From: Elysia crispata
Taxonomy: Eukaryota; Mollusca; Gastropoda; Plakobranchidae
DNA: 64,000 nt
NCBI GenBank assembly: GCA_033675545.1
Contig: JAWDGP010002657.1
Location: forward strand, 141,001 to 205,000
Direction: 5' to 3'
A program made the position numbers and the translations under genes. Positions 32,353-44,658 of this stretch are shown here, piece after piece. The notes under the pieces were generated by a model. The model ran no database searches, was not told the origin of the DNA, and saw nothing but the letters and a program-made list of their open reading frames with translations. Each line of letters opens with the position of its first letter. The first letter of the stretch is position 1.

Positions 32353-32355
32353 CTA
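32272..32355. repeat. (CT)n then (CTAT)n microsatellite
   Basis: CT for about 62 bp, then CTATCTATCTATC. Unique sequence follows to 32704. Confidence 0.95.
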
Positions 32356-32704
32356 CCTATTTTCTCTTTCTATTTCTCTATGATGGTGCCTCTTTTCAAT
32401 GCGCTCTATTTCCCGTACACCCTACCAACCCTTCTCTCACCCCCTCCCCAGCTCACATGGCCCTCTCATCACCTTTTCTGTGACCACGCCCGACCCAGGT
32501 CCGCGATTATCTGTCATTATCGAAGTGCAAAATAATCGACTCGCAAGAAACAGCTGGGTTCGCACAAAGCAAGCCGCCATTAGCCGTCTAACTAGGCACC
32601 ATAGAAACACACAATTACAATTAATTCCCCTGTTTACAGGTCTTCTAACTGGTTCTTCTGGTCACGTGGCCTGGCCATTAGGCGAGGTCGTTTGGGTGCT
32701 ATGA

Positions 32705-33440
32705 CAGGCAGACAGTGCTAGTGAGACAGGCAGAGAGACAGACAGTCACTGAGACAGGCAGACACTGGGAGAAGAAAACACAGAGATAGGCAGACAGTGA
32801 GACAGGATGTCACGAAGATAGGAAAACAGCAATACAGGCAAACACGGAGATAGGCAGACAGTGAGGCAGGTAGACACAGAGATAGGAAAACAGCAATACA
32901 GGCAAACACGGAGATAGGCAGACAGTGAGGCAGGTAGACACAGAGATAGGAAAACAGCAATACAGGCAAACACGGAGATAGGCAGACAGTGAGGCAGGTA
33001 GACACAGAGATAGGAAAACAGCAATACAGGCAAACACGGAGATAGGCAGACAGTGAGGCAGGTAGACACAGAGATAGGCAGACAGTGAGACAGACAGACA
33101 CGGAGATAGGTAGACAGTAATGCAGACAAACACGGAGATAGGCCCACACTGATACAGGCAGACACGGAGATAGGCAGACAGTGAGACAGTTAGACACTGA
33201 GCAAACAGCTAGTAAGACACAGACACAGAGACAGGCAGACACTGGGACATGCAGAAACTGAAACTGCCGGACACTGAGACAGACAGTGAGACAGGCAGAC
33301 AATGGCAGGCAGGCTATTAGAAAGACATACACTGAGATGGCCAGACAGTGAGGCAGGTAGACACTGAGACAGACAGACATTGAGACAGTCAGACAGTAAG
33401 ATACACAGACACTAAGACAGGCAGACATTGAGGAAGGCAG
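32705..33440. repeat. About 32-bp minisatellite with a 64-bp higher-order unit
   Basis: The core is GAGATAGGCAGACAGTGAGG with CAGGTAGACACA. Between about 32820 and 33075 four 64-bp blocks (including GGAAAACAGCAATACAGGCA) are nearly identical; the flanks hold diverged 30-35 bp units. The 261-codon Cys/Leu/Ser frame on the minus strand is a by-product. Confidence 0.9.
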
Positions 33441-34230
33441 CACCAAGCAGACTTCGGTGACGAAAGCGAGTTGGACCACTGGGGCAGGAAGGGAGATCAC
33501 CACAATGACAAGACTGGTTGGAAAAGACGGTAAAATACTAGATATCGCTGATTGGTTGATTGATAGACTACAATGGTCGCTGATTGGTTGAATGGTCTAC
33601 GTAGACACATAGGCACACGGATAGAAAAACAGACAGACAAACAGAGAGAATAAAATGGATGGGGAGGGGGTTTCGAAAAAGAGCATCAGGTACAGAGTAA
33701 ATTTATAGATAACAGAAAAGGTATTATTCTTATATTCAGATCCGCTTATAACACAACACCGAAAAAAAGATAAATAAATAAAAAATGGAGAATAAATAAC
33801 ATTTGACTGCATGCGGGTATGAGGGTAGGCTACACGCCCATAAATCAGGGTATGTTGACTGGCTGAGGGTCCATACACTGTGGTACAGTGGACTGGTTGG
33901 ATGACTGTAGAGAGGTCAGAAAGGATGGCTGGCTGAGTCACCTGTTTATATCTCCACCCAATCACAGAGTTAAGGGAAGACACGCCGACCATGATGTTTT
34001 ATTGATGGGGTTTCACGGAGAACTGAGTCTCCAGGATTAATCTGGGAGGTGAGGACAACTCGGGGACCCTTGCAGGAGAAATGCGTCTGAATGGAGGAGA
34101 ACTGACTCAACTGTGGAAAACAAAGAAACTTCTGGAAGGGTCATAGAGTTAAAAGGGAAGATAAACACAGGCAGTACGGGTCGTTGTGGTTAGAGAGTGT
34201 GTGTGTATGTCTATTTGATGGGAGAGAGAG
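33441..34230. other. Unique intronic sequence, no gene supported
   Basis: A 131-codon minus-strand frame with a true ATG (33992) and no recognisable motif ends at 33597. It has no splice or homology support. A short GCTGATTGGTTGA duplication lies at 33548-33600. Confidence 0.45.
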
Positions 34231-34499
34231 AAAAGGAGAGTGAAGAGAGAGATGGCGAGAGAGAAAGAGAAAGATGAAGAGGGAAAAAGATAGAGACAGA
34301 GATAAAGAAAGGCTAGAATAGTGGGAGACAAACAGATCTAACAAGGAGGTCGAGAGAGAGAGAGAGAGAGAGAGAGATGACGAGATAGAAAGAGAAAGAT
34401 GAAGAGGAAAAAAGACAGAGACACAGATAAAGAAAGGCTAGAATAATGTGAGACAAACAGATTTAATAAGGATGAGAGTGAGAGAGATAGGGAAGAGAG

Positions 34500-34539
<40 letters not shown>

Positions 34540-34665
34540 GAAAGAGAGAAAGAGAGAGAGAGAGAGATGATGATGAGACAGACAGACAGACAAACAGAAA
34601 CAGATTCAGCGACAAAGACAGAGACAGGCTAATAGAGAGTGAGACAGGAAGGGAAGGTGAGGGGG
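34231..34665. repeat. Purine-rich block with a 126-bp tandem duplication
   Basis: GA-rich sequence in which 34250-34375 and 34376-about 34495 share GAAAGAGAAAGATGAAGAGG, GATAAAGAAAGGCTAGAATA and GAGACAAACAGAT. It ends in (GACA)n and a G run at 34662-34673. Confidence 0.8.
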
Positions 34666-35071
34666 GGGGGGGGAGAAGGAAAGAGGTTATTAATGTGTTC
34701 TGTGACAAGTTGATGACAGTGGAACCAGGAAAATAGCTTTCCTCTACCAGCCGGACTAAGGGTCAATAGACTGGACTGTCACGTGACTGTCGTGACCACA
34801 AAGGAGATATACTTGCATTATATATGGCAATGAGTGACCTCTGCCAGGTGTTAGGAGACGCTACTCAACTGGCTGGAAACGGTGTGTGAACCTGACCTTG
34901 GCTACACCAATGGTATTTGGCGGAGAGGCTGATTACCATAGGAGGTCATTCCTTCAAAGCAGGTGTCATGTGTAGGATGAGGTTAGCACCACACATTGTG
35001 TCGCAGATAATTGCCCTAAATGTCGGGAATCAACTTACCGACATGGAATTTCAGTGATTACGCGGTACCGA

Positions 35072-35255
35072 GATTCCCCAGTTTATAATGTTGCAATGAC
35101 AGAGTTGAGGACCAATCGCTCCCCCAGTTTTTAATGTTGCAATGACAGAGTTGAGGACCAATCGCTCCCCCAGTTTATAATGTTGCAATGACAGAGTTGA
35201 GGACCAATCGCTCCCCCAGTTTATAATGTTGCAATCACAGAGTTGAGGACCAATC
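35072..35255. repeat. 46-bp minisatellite, 4 copies
   Basis: The unit is CCCCCAGTTTATAATGTTGC then AATGACAGAGTTGAGGACCA and ATCGCT, with one or two substitutions per copy. Confidence 0.94.
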
Positions 35256-35325
35256 TCCATACTTTCATGTCCAATCGAAGTTTCTGTAAAATGGTTTTAC
35301 ACTAGGCCGAGCACAAACAAGCACA

Positions 35326-35535
35326 GACAAGAATGTCTGCCACGCGTCAATAGATCTAGATACTCTCTGCTAGAACATAACAACCAAGACAAGAATGTCT
35401 GCCACGCGTCAATAGATCTAGATACTCTCTGCTAGAACATAACAACCAAGACAAGAATGTCTGCCACGCGTCAATAGATCTAGATACTCTCTGCTAGAAC
35501 ATAACAACCAAGAAAGAATGTCTGCCACGCGTCAA
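35326..35535. repeat. 62-bp minisatellite, 3.4 copies
   Basis: The unit starts GACAAGAATGTCTGCCACGC and includes TAGATCTAGATACTC. The first three copies are identical and the fourth is truncated. The neighbouring 35536-36024 is unique, purine-rich around 35800-35840, with no gene. Confidence 0.95.
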
Positions 35536-36024
35536 ACAATGAAGTTGGAAAAAAAAGCGATGCTTGGAGAAATGTATTGGCGTTGTAAATCAGCTTGGCG
35601 GTGTAGATGTTTATTGAGCAGGCCAGACAACCATAAGAGAAAACAAAACAGTGAAAGATGGTTGCTCAAGTTTTCAATGAAAGAAGTCTAAGGGTGCGGA
35701 GGACAGGTAGACAGAAAATGGAGAGACATTTAAAGATATGACGGAGTAAAATAGACCCAGGCCGAGCAGTACAAAGAGAACCAGAGAAAATAGAGAGAGT
35801 GTGATAAAGAGCGAGAAAGAGAGAGAGGGAGGGAGATGTGGATAATGTGTATGTGTTTGACAAAGCGAAAGAGAGAAAAACACGGCTGGGATAAGGGATG
35901 GGGATTGAAGTAAATTAGACATAATTTCATAGAGGATCGATTATTTTTATAAAGTTCAAAACTTCAGCACGATAAGTTTTTTTTCCAGTTAGTAGTATCA
36001 GAAATAAAGGACATCCCCCGCCTG

Positions 36025-36123
<99 letters not shown>

Positions 36124-36142
36124 GTCTCTGTCTCTGTCTCTG

Positions 36143-36207
<65 letters not shown>

Positions 36208-36208
36208 G

Positions 36209-36266
<58 letters not shown>
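36025..36266. repeat. (CT)n with two embedded (CTCTGT)n blocks
   Basis: CT at 36025-36117, CTCTGT units to about 36163, CT to 36198, CTCTGT units to about 36228, then CT to 36266. The alternation suggests that a CT plus CTCTGT segment was duplicated. Confidence 0.93.
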
Positions 36267-36267
<1 letters not shown>

Positions 36268-36653
36268 ACATCTTTGGCTCCTTCCACAGCCTCCTACTCC
36301 CCCCCCCCCTCCACCCTATCCCCGCCCTGAAGGCTGGCTTCCTCGCTGTGGTTACTATTGCAGTGCCCTGATGTGTTTTAATATTTACACATCTCAATTA
36401 TGTGAACTGAAAGTGAGAAAAGACGCACAGCAAAGCAAAGAGAACGAGCGAGTGTCAGTATTTGAACAAGAGTTCGATTCTAACAGGATCACAGATCGAA
36501 CTGTCGCCGCTCGGCGGTTAGAGAGAGCTCAGGAGGGAAACAAAGGGTTAGGGTTGGCGGGTTGGCGGGTTGGCGGATTGGCAGGGTTAGTGAAGGCCGC
36601 GGGTTGTCGCAGATAGTCCACAGCAAGGTGAGACAGGCACATGGACCAGGGAA

Positions 36654-38020
36654 ATGGATGCTGATGCTGAATGTGATGCTAATGGTGATAGTGGTGCTGA
36701 TGCTGATTGTGATACTAATGGTGATGGTGGTGCTGATGCTGATTGTGATACTAATGGTGATGGTGGTGCTGATGCTGATTGTGATACTAATGGTGATGGT
36801 GGTGCTGATGCTGATTGTGATACTAATGGTGATGGTGGTGCTGATGCTGATTGTGTTACTAATGGTGATGGTGGTGCTGATCCTGATTGTGATACTAATG
36901 GTGATGGTGGTGCTGATGCTGATTGTGATACTAATGGTGATGGTGGTGCTGATGCTGATTGTGATACTAATGGTGATGGTGGTGCTGATCCTGATTGTGA
37001 TACTAATGGTGATGGTGGTGCTGATGCTGATTGTGTTACTAATGGTGATGGTGGTGCTGATCCTGGTTGTGATACTAATGGTGATGGTGGTGCTGACGCT
37101 GATTGTGATACTAATGGTGATGGTAGTGCTGATGCTGATTGTGATACTAATGGTGATGGTGGTGCTGATGCTGATTGTGATACTAATGGTGTTGGTGGTG
37201 CTGATCCTGATTGTGATACTAATGGTGATGGTGGTGCTGACGCTGATTGTGATACTAATGGTGATGGTGGTGCTGATCCTGATTGTGATACTAATGGTGA
37301 TGGTGGTGCTGATGCTGATTGTGATACTAATGGTGATGGTGGTGCTGACGCTGATTGTGATACTAATGGTGATGGTGGTGCTGATCCTGATTGTGATACT
37401 AATGGTGATGGTGGTGCTGATGCTGATTGTGATACTAATGGTGATGGTGGTGCTGATGCTGATTGTGTTACTAATGGTGATGGTGGTGCTGATGCTGATT
37501 GTGATACTAATGGTGATGGTGGTGCTGATCCTGGTTGTGATACTAATGGTGATGGTGGTGCTGACGCTGATTGTGATACTAATGGTGATGGTAGTGCTGA
37601 TGCTGATTGTGATACTAATGGTGTTGATGATGCTGATTGTGGTGCTGATGCTGAAGGTGGTGCTGATGCTGATGGTGGTGCTGATTGTGGTGCAGATGCT
37701 GATGTAGATTGTGGTGTTGATTGTGGTGCTGATGCTGGTGCTGATTGTGGTGCTGATACTAATGTAGAGTGTGGTGATGATTGTGGTGCTGATGCTGATG
37801 GTGGTTCTGATTATGGTGCTAATGCTGATGTAGATTGTGTTGCTTATGCTAATGGTGATGTAGATTGTGTTGCTTATGCTAATGGTGATGCTGATGGTGG
37901 TGCTGATTGTGGTACTGATGCCGATGCTCATTGCGGTGTGATGGTGCTGATGGTGGTGCTGATTGTGGTACTGATGTTGATGCTGATTGCGGTGTGATGC
38001 TGATGCTGATGCTGATGTCA
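36654..38020 (+). repeat. 36-bp minisatellite with a long ATG-started open frame (DTNGDGGADADC period)
   Basis: About 26 units of 36 bp (GATGGTGGTGCTGATGCTGA then TTGTGATACTAATGGT) at about 36700-37620, then a decayed tail to 38020. Twelve codons per unit give a 447-codon + frame from ATG 36654 to a stop at 37995-37997. Two other frames (one +, one -) are also open, as expected for a stop-poor array. Variants are mixed synonymous (GAT/GAC) and non-synonymous (Ala/Pro, Asp/Val, Gly/Ser), which does not suggest purifying selection. It lies in the long intron, antisense to the DLC-like gene. I treat it as a repeat. Confidence 0.85.
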
Positions 38021-38139
38021 CGTCATGGTGACTCTCTATGGAGGGCGGTCGGAGTACTTTAGTATTCTTTGTATAACGAGTTCATTCTCATTAAGCAGCT
38101 AGAAAGACACGCGTGAAACAAAAGACAGAAACACAGAGG

Positions 38140-38146
38140 GGAGGGG

Positions 38147-38186
<40 letters not shown>

Positions 38187-38187
38187 A
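38140..38187. repeat. Short (GA)n microsatellite
   Basis: GA repeat with AAA interruptions; a G run lies at 38256-38271 and (AAAAC)n at about 38605-38630. Confidence 0.9.
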
Positions 38188-38924
38188 CAATCATGCGTGT
38201 CAAAGCCAGCTTTTCAGCCATTGTCATCGAGCTGGAACGAGGGTGGCACGAGGTTTGGGGGGGGGGGGGGGGTGAAAGAGAAACAGGCTCGAATCAATGA
38301 TTTCCACAGTAGCTGAGAACAATGGGGGATCAAGTGAGCGGTGCCTGCTTTGTATGTGCGTGGGTGTGTATGTGCTTGAGTGTGTGAGATAACGTGGCAG
38401 ATGGGAGAGGGTTATTTAGAGAGATACTGGAAGGGAGGGGTGGAAGGGTGTGTGTGCACGTGGGAAAGTTGGGAGGGACGACAAAAAAACTTTCCTGAGA
38501 GGAATGAAACGGTGATAAATGAAGGTAGATATTCAATTTGCGAGGATTACAAGAAAGAGCCAAAGTGGAGAGTTTTTGATCAATTGAAATGTTACATGAT
38601 ATTAAAACAAAACAAAACAAAACAAAACAAAATATATGGAATGTGAGAGTTGAAATTATGTGACACAAAACAATGAAGAGAGGATAAAGATAAGGTAGGG
38701 GGATTTTTACAGCAAGCGCATGCGAAAGGGTGGGGCCCAGTGTATCTGGAAAAGGTATCTGGTTATGGGACCCCTGGCATGGGGTGAGGATCGAACCTCA
38801 GCTCTCTAGCACAGCCCCATGGGGGTGGGGGGCGGCAGGCCACTGGTGGTTGAGGGGTGGGGGGCGGCGGAGGGGAAGGACGTGTAGGGTGAGTCATGTC
38901 AGGCCGACTGCATAATTTGCTTAA

Positions 38925-39010
38925 ATAATGTACCGAGTGCGGCTGACTTGAGTCGGATTGCTGCAGGCAGCAGTAAGTCCTCAGGTTCGAGACTCCATCC
39001 GCTTGTTCTG
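38925..39010 (+). mobile_element. Possible tRNA-derived SINE head
   Basis: An A-box-like TGACTTGAGTCGG (38944-38956) is followed by GGTTCGAGACTCC (about 38983), which fits the Pol III B-box consensus GWTCRANNC. Between them lies a small stem, GCTGC-AG-GCAGC. Cloverleaf pairing is poor, so it is not a working tRNA gene. A SINE assignment needs other genomic copies. Confidence 0.25.
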
Positions 39011-39354
39011 CTCTGTGTTAGCATCAGGGGGTGGACGAGAGGGGAGGAGAGGGGAGGAGGGGTCACACGGGGACAACACTGGAGGGCTCAGAGAAATAGG
39101 ACGCAAGAGCCAAGAGCTCGCACTTTAGATCTGGAATCTAGGTGAGCGGGAAGGGAATGAGGGGATTTTTTTGCCCCTTGGGAAGCAAATGTGCGGTGTG
39201 TGTGGTGTGTGCGGTGTGTGTGTGTGTGATGCAGCATGGGTGACTGCAGGCTTGTATCATGCTCCACTGCACAGTTCAGATCCGTGGAATGAAAAATTTA
39301 TGGAAATCAACGCTGGTTTGGAACTTGTTAGCCTAAATTCATTCCGATTGCTCT

Positions 39355-39860
39355 GTCGTTCTCTCTCTGTGTCTCTCTCGTTCTCCCTCTCTCTGTGTCT
39401 TTCTCTGTCTCTCTCGTTCTCCCCCTCTCTCTCTCTGTCTCTCTCGTTCTCCCTCTCTCTCTCTGTCTTTCTCTGTCTCTATCGTTCTCCCTCTCTGTGT
39501 GTCTTTCTCTGTCTCTCTCGTTCTCCCTCTCTCTCTCTCTCTCTGTCTTTCTCTGTCTCCCTCTCTCTCTCTCTCTGTCTTTCTCTGTCTCTCTCATCCT
39601 CCCTTTCTCCCTCTCTCTCTGTGTCTTTCTCAGTCTCTCTCGTTCTCCCTCTCTCTCTCTCTGTCTTTCTCTGTCTCTCTCGTTCTCCCTCTCTGTGTGT
39701 CTTTCTCTGTCTCTCTCGTTCTCCCTCTCTCTGTGTCTTTCTCTGGCTCTCTCGTTCTCCCTCTCTGTGTGTCTTTCTCTGTCCCTCTCGTTCTCCCTCT
39801 CTCTGTGTCTTTCTCTGTCTCTCCCGTTCTCCCTCTGTTTCTTTCTCTGTCTCTCGATCT
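39355..39860. repeat. Polypyrimidine minisatellite, unit about 34-38 bp
   Basis: The unit is GTCTCTCTCGTTCTCCCTCT plus CTCTGTGTCTTTCTCT with many CT-length variants, about 13 copies. The coding strand of the host gene is therefore purine-only over 500 bp. Confidence 0.88.
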
Positions 39861-40836
39861 CTTCCCCCTCCCCCTCCCCCCTTCTCTCATCACTTTTGTC
39901 TCTATCTAAATTTCTCTCGCCCCCTCAGTCTCTCGTTCTTAATCTTTTATCATATCCACCCCACAGAGAACCACAAGGCGACAGAACAAGACAGAGTGAG
40001 AGATGAGCAAATTCCGGTTGTCAAAAGTAAACAGATTTTATAATCATAGACGTGTTATGAAATCTATTTGTGTAACCTACATTCAAATTGATTTTTTAGG
40101 TTGAGAATAAATGGTTGTATATAATTATCGCTGTAATTATGAAAGATAAATGTAAATGAAACGTGCAGGGTGCACTTTCCGAACATAATTTACACCAGCC
40201 AAACATTAAAAAGTAAAGCAAAATTGGCAAAACAAAATCAAACCAAAAAATCGCTAAAACCTACAACACAACACGGTCATAATGACCAACGGGCCTTAGT
40301 GGGATTTTATCTTAGGAGTGCACCAGTCTTGGGTTCTAAGGAAGGAGGCTGGTGATAGAACAGTCTGGAGATAGTTCTATAAGGTAGAGGGCGGAAGTTG
40401 TCAGCCGGGTGGCAGCTGGTCTCAAGCAGTTAATATTTAGATTTAGATGTCTTGCTCGGGGTCGCTGGCTAGATCTACAGCCAGGGCGAGATCTCGAGCT
40501 CCACTCATCTCAATCTAGTGATAGACCTAGATCTGCTATCTGTCATCTCTGGCGAGACACTTGGTCGGCGGTCTACCCGCTTACAGCAGGACTTTCCAGG
40601 CTCAAAAGATCGGAATACAATTCATAATCTAGATGAGAGGCGGGGGTTAAGAGAACAGACCTCAGACAGAATACACTTAGCGGTCCAGGGTTGGGAAGAT
40701 GAACGAGTTGCTGATGCTCTCTCTTTCCCTCTATGGTAGGCCCCAGCCTCTTTCTCTGCTACTTTTGTTTCTTTCTCTTTAGGAACCTATCTAACACTCT
40801 CTATCATCAGCTTTGTTTTTTTTTTAAAACTACGCA

Positions 40837-40837
<1 letters not shown>
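39861..40837. other. Unique intronic sequence, no gene seen
   Basis: No repeats of note and no frame with homology or splice support. Confidence 0.5.
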
Positions 40838-40904
<67 letters not shown>

Positions 40905-41134
40905 TCTCTCTCATCACTTTTTCTATCTCAATGTTTTTGTGTTCTCTATGCCTCATTTAATCTATTTTTATCTTACATGTACATCTTTCACGCTCTGTCA
41001 ATCTACTGTTGGTTGCTTGATCTCTCTCTCTCTCTCTCTCTCCCCAGGTGTCCGTATCTCTGCCTCTCTTACAGCATCCCATTTTATGCTTCTCCTTCCT
41101 AGATGTCATAACTCTTGCCTGTCTATTTCTCTCC

Positions 41135-41202
<68 letters not shown>

Positions 41203-41232
41203 CTTTCTCTCTCTCTCTCTATCTATCTATCC
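40838..41232. repeat. Three (CT)n tracts in a pyrimidine-rich block
   Basis: CT at 40838-40900, 41020-41043 and 41130-41198, the last ending in CTATCTATC. Confidence 0.93.
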
Positions 41233-41650
41233 CCCTATCTACCTATCTATTAATCTATCCATCGATTTGATTTTCTACATTTTTACTGTTTGCATTAGTT
41301 ATTCTCAGCTATTACATCAAAAGAAAAATAATTTGGCCACCCATAATTATCAGTAATTCAAGTTTTTATGGCCCGTGAAATTTTTTCCTTAAATCTTACA
41401 TTCCTCTAGGAAAAAAAATTACATTCAAAATATTTCTCCCGGTTTACTTCGCGAGGCGAGCCTTGTTTTATTTTCTTTTTGTTTTGTTCTTTTTTTTTTT
41501 TAATCACAATATTCATAAGGACACAAAAACAAAACAAAATTGCCCGATATTATACAAGTCTGTTTTTTTTTACTTTTCTCTTGCCCTAAATCCTCACCAA
41601 ATGTTCGCACTAGATAAGACTTGTCCGCGGTAAATACTCCCTTTAACTGA

Positions 41651-41803
41651 TTGAGAGAGAAGAGAGAGAAGAGAGAGAAGAGAGAGAGAAGAGATGAAGA
41701 GAGAGAAGAGATGAAGAGAGAGAGGAGAGAGAAGAGAGAGAAGAGAGAGAGAAGAGAGAGAGAGGGGGGAGGGAGAGAGAGGGTGAGGGAGAGAGAGAGA
41801 TAC

Positions 41804-41836
<33 letters not shown>

Positions 41837-41843
41837 CAGAGAG

Positions 41844-41879
<36 letters not shown>

Positions 41880-41906
41880 GAGAGAGAGAGAGAAAGACAG
41901 AGACAA
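41651..41906. repeat. Purine-only tract (GAGAA/GA variants), about 255 bp
   Basis: GAGAGAAGAGAGA, GATGAAGAGAG and GACAGAGA variants. It is inverted relative to the (CT)n at 42211. Confidence 0.93.
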
Positions 41907-42204
41907 CCCAACTGTGTACCTGCGCAGATCGATTCGCCAAGCGATGTACTTTGCGCTTAATTTCGATATAAAATTGCGTCGGTTTTTTTTTATTTTTCTT
42001 GTTCCCATTTCTTAAACAAAGCAAGAGATCGATACGATCGGTTAGATCAGTGGCTGGGGTAAAATCCTGACCTGTGGGTGTCTGTGTGAGTGTGTAAAGT
42101 GTAGCGTGTCCCCCGGAGGGGGGGGGGGGGGGGGGGGGAGCAAGGCGACCAGAACATGACGTTAGCACAAAACTGATATAACTGTTAGGGAAAAGATGGA
42201 TCAC

Positions 42205-42210
<6 letters not shown>

Positions 42211-42303
<93 letters not shown>
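42211..42303. repeat. (CT)n microsatellite
   Basis: Pure CT for about 90 bp. A G run of about 22 bases lies at 42117-42139. Confidence 0.96.
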
Positions 42304-42429
42304 CATCATTCTGCTCTACAGAATCCTATCTCCTCGTATTTTCAATAATCATTTTTAATCTTCCTCAGTGACCCCCCTCCCCCACCCCCCACATACACTC
42401 CCATAAATCGTAGGTTAGATTAGTCTAAT

Positions 42430-42530
42430 ATTAGACTTTCTGTGCTGAGATCGAACCCTCGCCCTATATGTTGCTCCTGCACTCACATTCCACTCACCAA
42501 ACCTCTAGCGGTATCGACGTAACCAGACCA
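42430..42530 (-). mobile_element. Possible tRNA-SINE-like segment
   Basis: On the minus strand an A-box-like TTTGGTGAGTGG is followed about 38 bases later by GAGGGTTCGATCTC, close to a Pol III B box (9 of 11). This is the spacing seen in tRNA-derived SINEs. No second copy of this segment was seen in the window. Confidence 0.22.
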
Positions 42531-42877
42531 GCCAGGAAACCTAGACAACCACACCCAGCCCAACTTTACATGGTTGCCGTCACAGAGCCAACCCAGCGCT
42601 GAACCAAGTTCACCACAATGTGTGCACTTAACGACTCAATTATCCGTTCAGTACAACAGGAATCTCCGGGGACTTTCTCCAGGATGTTCCGGAAATATCG
42701 GGCTCGAGTGTTGAGCTCTTAAATGGCGTAACGTTCCGGGGAGAGCAATTATCGGTCGTCGTGAGATGACGGGGGGATCACATCACACTGCCCAACCCTG
42801 GCGGGGGTGGGGATGGTGAGGGAGGGGGGGGGAGAAGTTTGGATGATGGCCCCATCTGGTCAACCCTGGATTACATG

Positions 42878-42970
42878 TAGTTATAGCTGTGACCACAAAC
42901 ATGACAATTAGTCATAACTGTGACTACAAACATGGCAATTAGTCATAGCTTTGACCACAATCATGACAAT
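42878..42970. repeat. 31-bp tandem triplication
   Basis: Three diverged units like TAGTCATAACTGTGACTACA plus AACATGGCAAT, at exact 31-bp spacing. Confidence 0.9.
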
Positions 42971-43659
42971 TTGTCAGGGCTGACTTGAGGCTAGATCCTG
43001 ACATGGTTTCGCCATGGAACTTGACGTGACCAGAGTTCACTTAATGATTTGGTTATGGTTTTGTGGTGGTTGATGTGTTGTCCCCATTTCTACCGCTGCT
43101 CCATATAGAGGAAACAAACAAAGGCGAGGAAAGTTAAGTATCAATCCTTAAAGGTTCCTCAAAGTAAACATGAAGTGTCCACTGGTCAGTGAGCTCGGGA
43201 CATCTGGACCTTCACAATCATTCATGGCAACTCTAAGGAGACAGCATGGACTCCGCGCAATTTTTCTCTTGTAATTTCGGTACTATCATGATAGTAGGTC
43301 CTTCGACTTTCAGAAGAAATCTGGATGAAGCATGGCCCGAGGGCATATACTTACAAGAGGTTCCCGGCAGATCTATCTTACAATCTTACAGTTCGGATAA
43401 GAATTTTAGAGACGGTTGGGGAAATTCTTGACGTCTTTGGATTTTGTATCCACATGGTAAATTTATCAATTTAACGAAACACTGCCTACACGAAACTCTT
43501 ACTAGGTGAGAGAATGTTGACTTAGGGTTGGATGGTGGTAGTACGGCCAGAAGATGTGACGTGTTATGGAGACAACATGAAAAGGGGAGGGAAAAAAAAA
43601 AGGGGGGGGGGGGGGGGTGGCATTAACTGCAGACCAGGGAGAGGACGAGAGAGGAAGTC

Positions 43660-43775
43660 GAGAGGTATAAAGCTGTTTGCATTATCTCAAGATTGTCGAG
43701 GGCTATAAAGCTGTTTACTTGATCTCAAGACTGTCGAGGGGTATAAAGCTGTTTACTTTATCTAAAGACTGAAGA
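43660..43775. repeat. 38-bp tandem triplication
   Basis: Three units with TATAAAGCTGTTTACTTGAT and CTCAAGACTGTCGAGGG at 38-bp spacing. A run of A then G lies just before, at 43591-43617. Confidence 0.9.
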
Positions 43776-43839
43776 CTGTCAGCCATTTATTGCTATGTGA
43801 GAAGAGCTGCACGTAATGTCCAGTGAGGGAGCGAGACAC

Positions 43840-43960
43840 AACCTGGGTTCCGGCGCCGCTCGGGTCTGGTCGACTCCGCTCCCTGCGAGAGGCGTGAGCA
43901 AACATGGCGGCTGCCAGGGGAGGAAATCGTTTCTAACGATAACCAAACAGAGCGCCGTGA
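43840..43960. promoter_or_regulatory. Candidate CpG-rich regulatory element with a YY1-type motif
   Basis: A short CpG-rich patch (TTCCGGCGCCGCTCGGG) contains AACATGGCGGC at 43901-43911, a perfect match to the YY1 consensus often found just after transcription starts. It lies 1 kb inside the long intron from the giant exon's donor. It could be an alternative or antisense promoter. There is no coding support: the ATG in the motif opens only ten codons. Confidence 0.25.
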
Positions 43961-44179
43961 ATGACACAGACCTGGCCGCTAGTGTTGACAGAGTTGGTCT
44001 TAAAACTCGTCAAGAGAACCAGTAGAGAGCAAAGAGTTGAATTGTGGCAGGTCGAGAGAGTTATTCTGAGCGCAAATAGGATGGACAGACAGACAGATAG
44101 AGAGAAAGAAAGAGAAAGGTATCTGAGAGAGGCTTAGACAGACACACACAGAGCAACAACGACCGAGTCACTAGCACTG

Positions 44180-44311
<132 letters not shown>

Positions 44312-44568
44312 ATCAAGCTCAGGAGAAGTTATTCATGCACGGCTCTGCCATTAGGAGACATAAGTAGAACTTGAATTTAAAATGCAGATGTGACAATCAT
44401 TTTAACACGTCGGTGTGAGCGAAACTTGTGACTGTGTGAACACACTGGTACAGTTTGATAACAGGGTTACTTTAGTCGAACGTCGCACAAAACATGGGTT
44501 ATATTCTCGTCACAGTTCTCTTTAAGGGAATTTTTCAAAATGGTAAGAATAATAATTATATTATTAAC

Positions 44569-44574
44569 AACAAC

Positions 44575-44658
<84 letters not shown>

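Noticed and set aside
32718-33503. 261-codon Cys/Leu/Ser frame
   Set aside because: Minisatellite translation with no start context, domain or splice sites.
33597-33992. 131-codon minus-strand frame with a true ATG
   Set aside because: No homology, no splice context, and part of it comes from short internal repeats.
36489-38021. 510-codon Thr/Ile/Ser frame on the minus strand
   Set aside because: Antisense of the 36-bp array; low complexity and no supporting signal.
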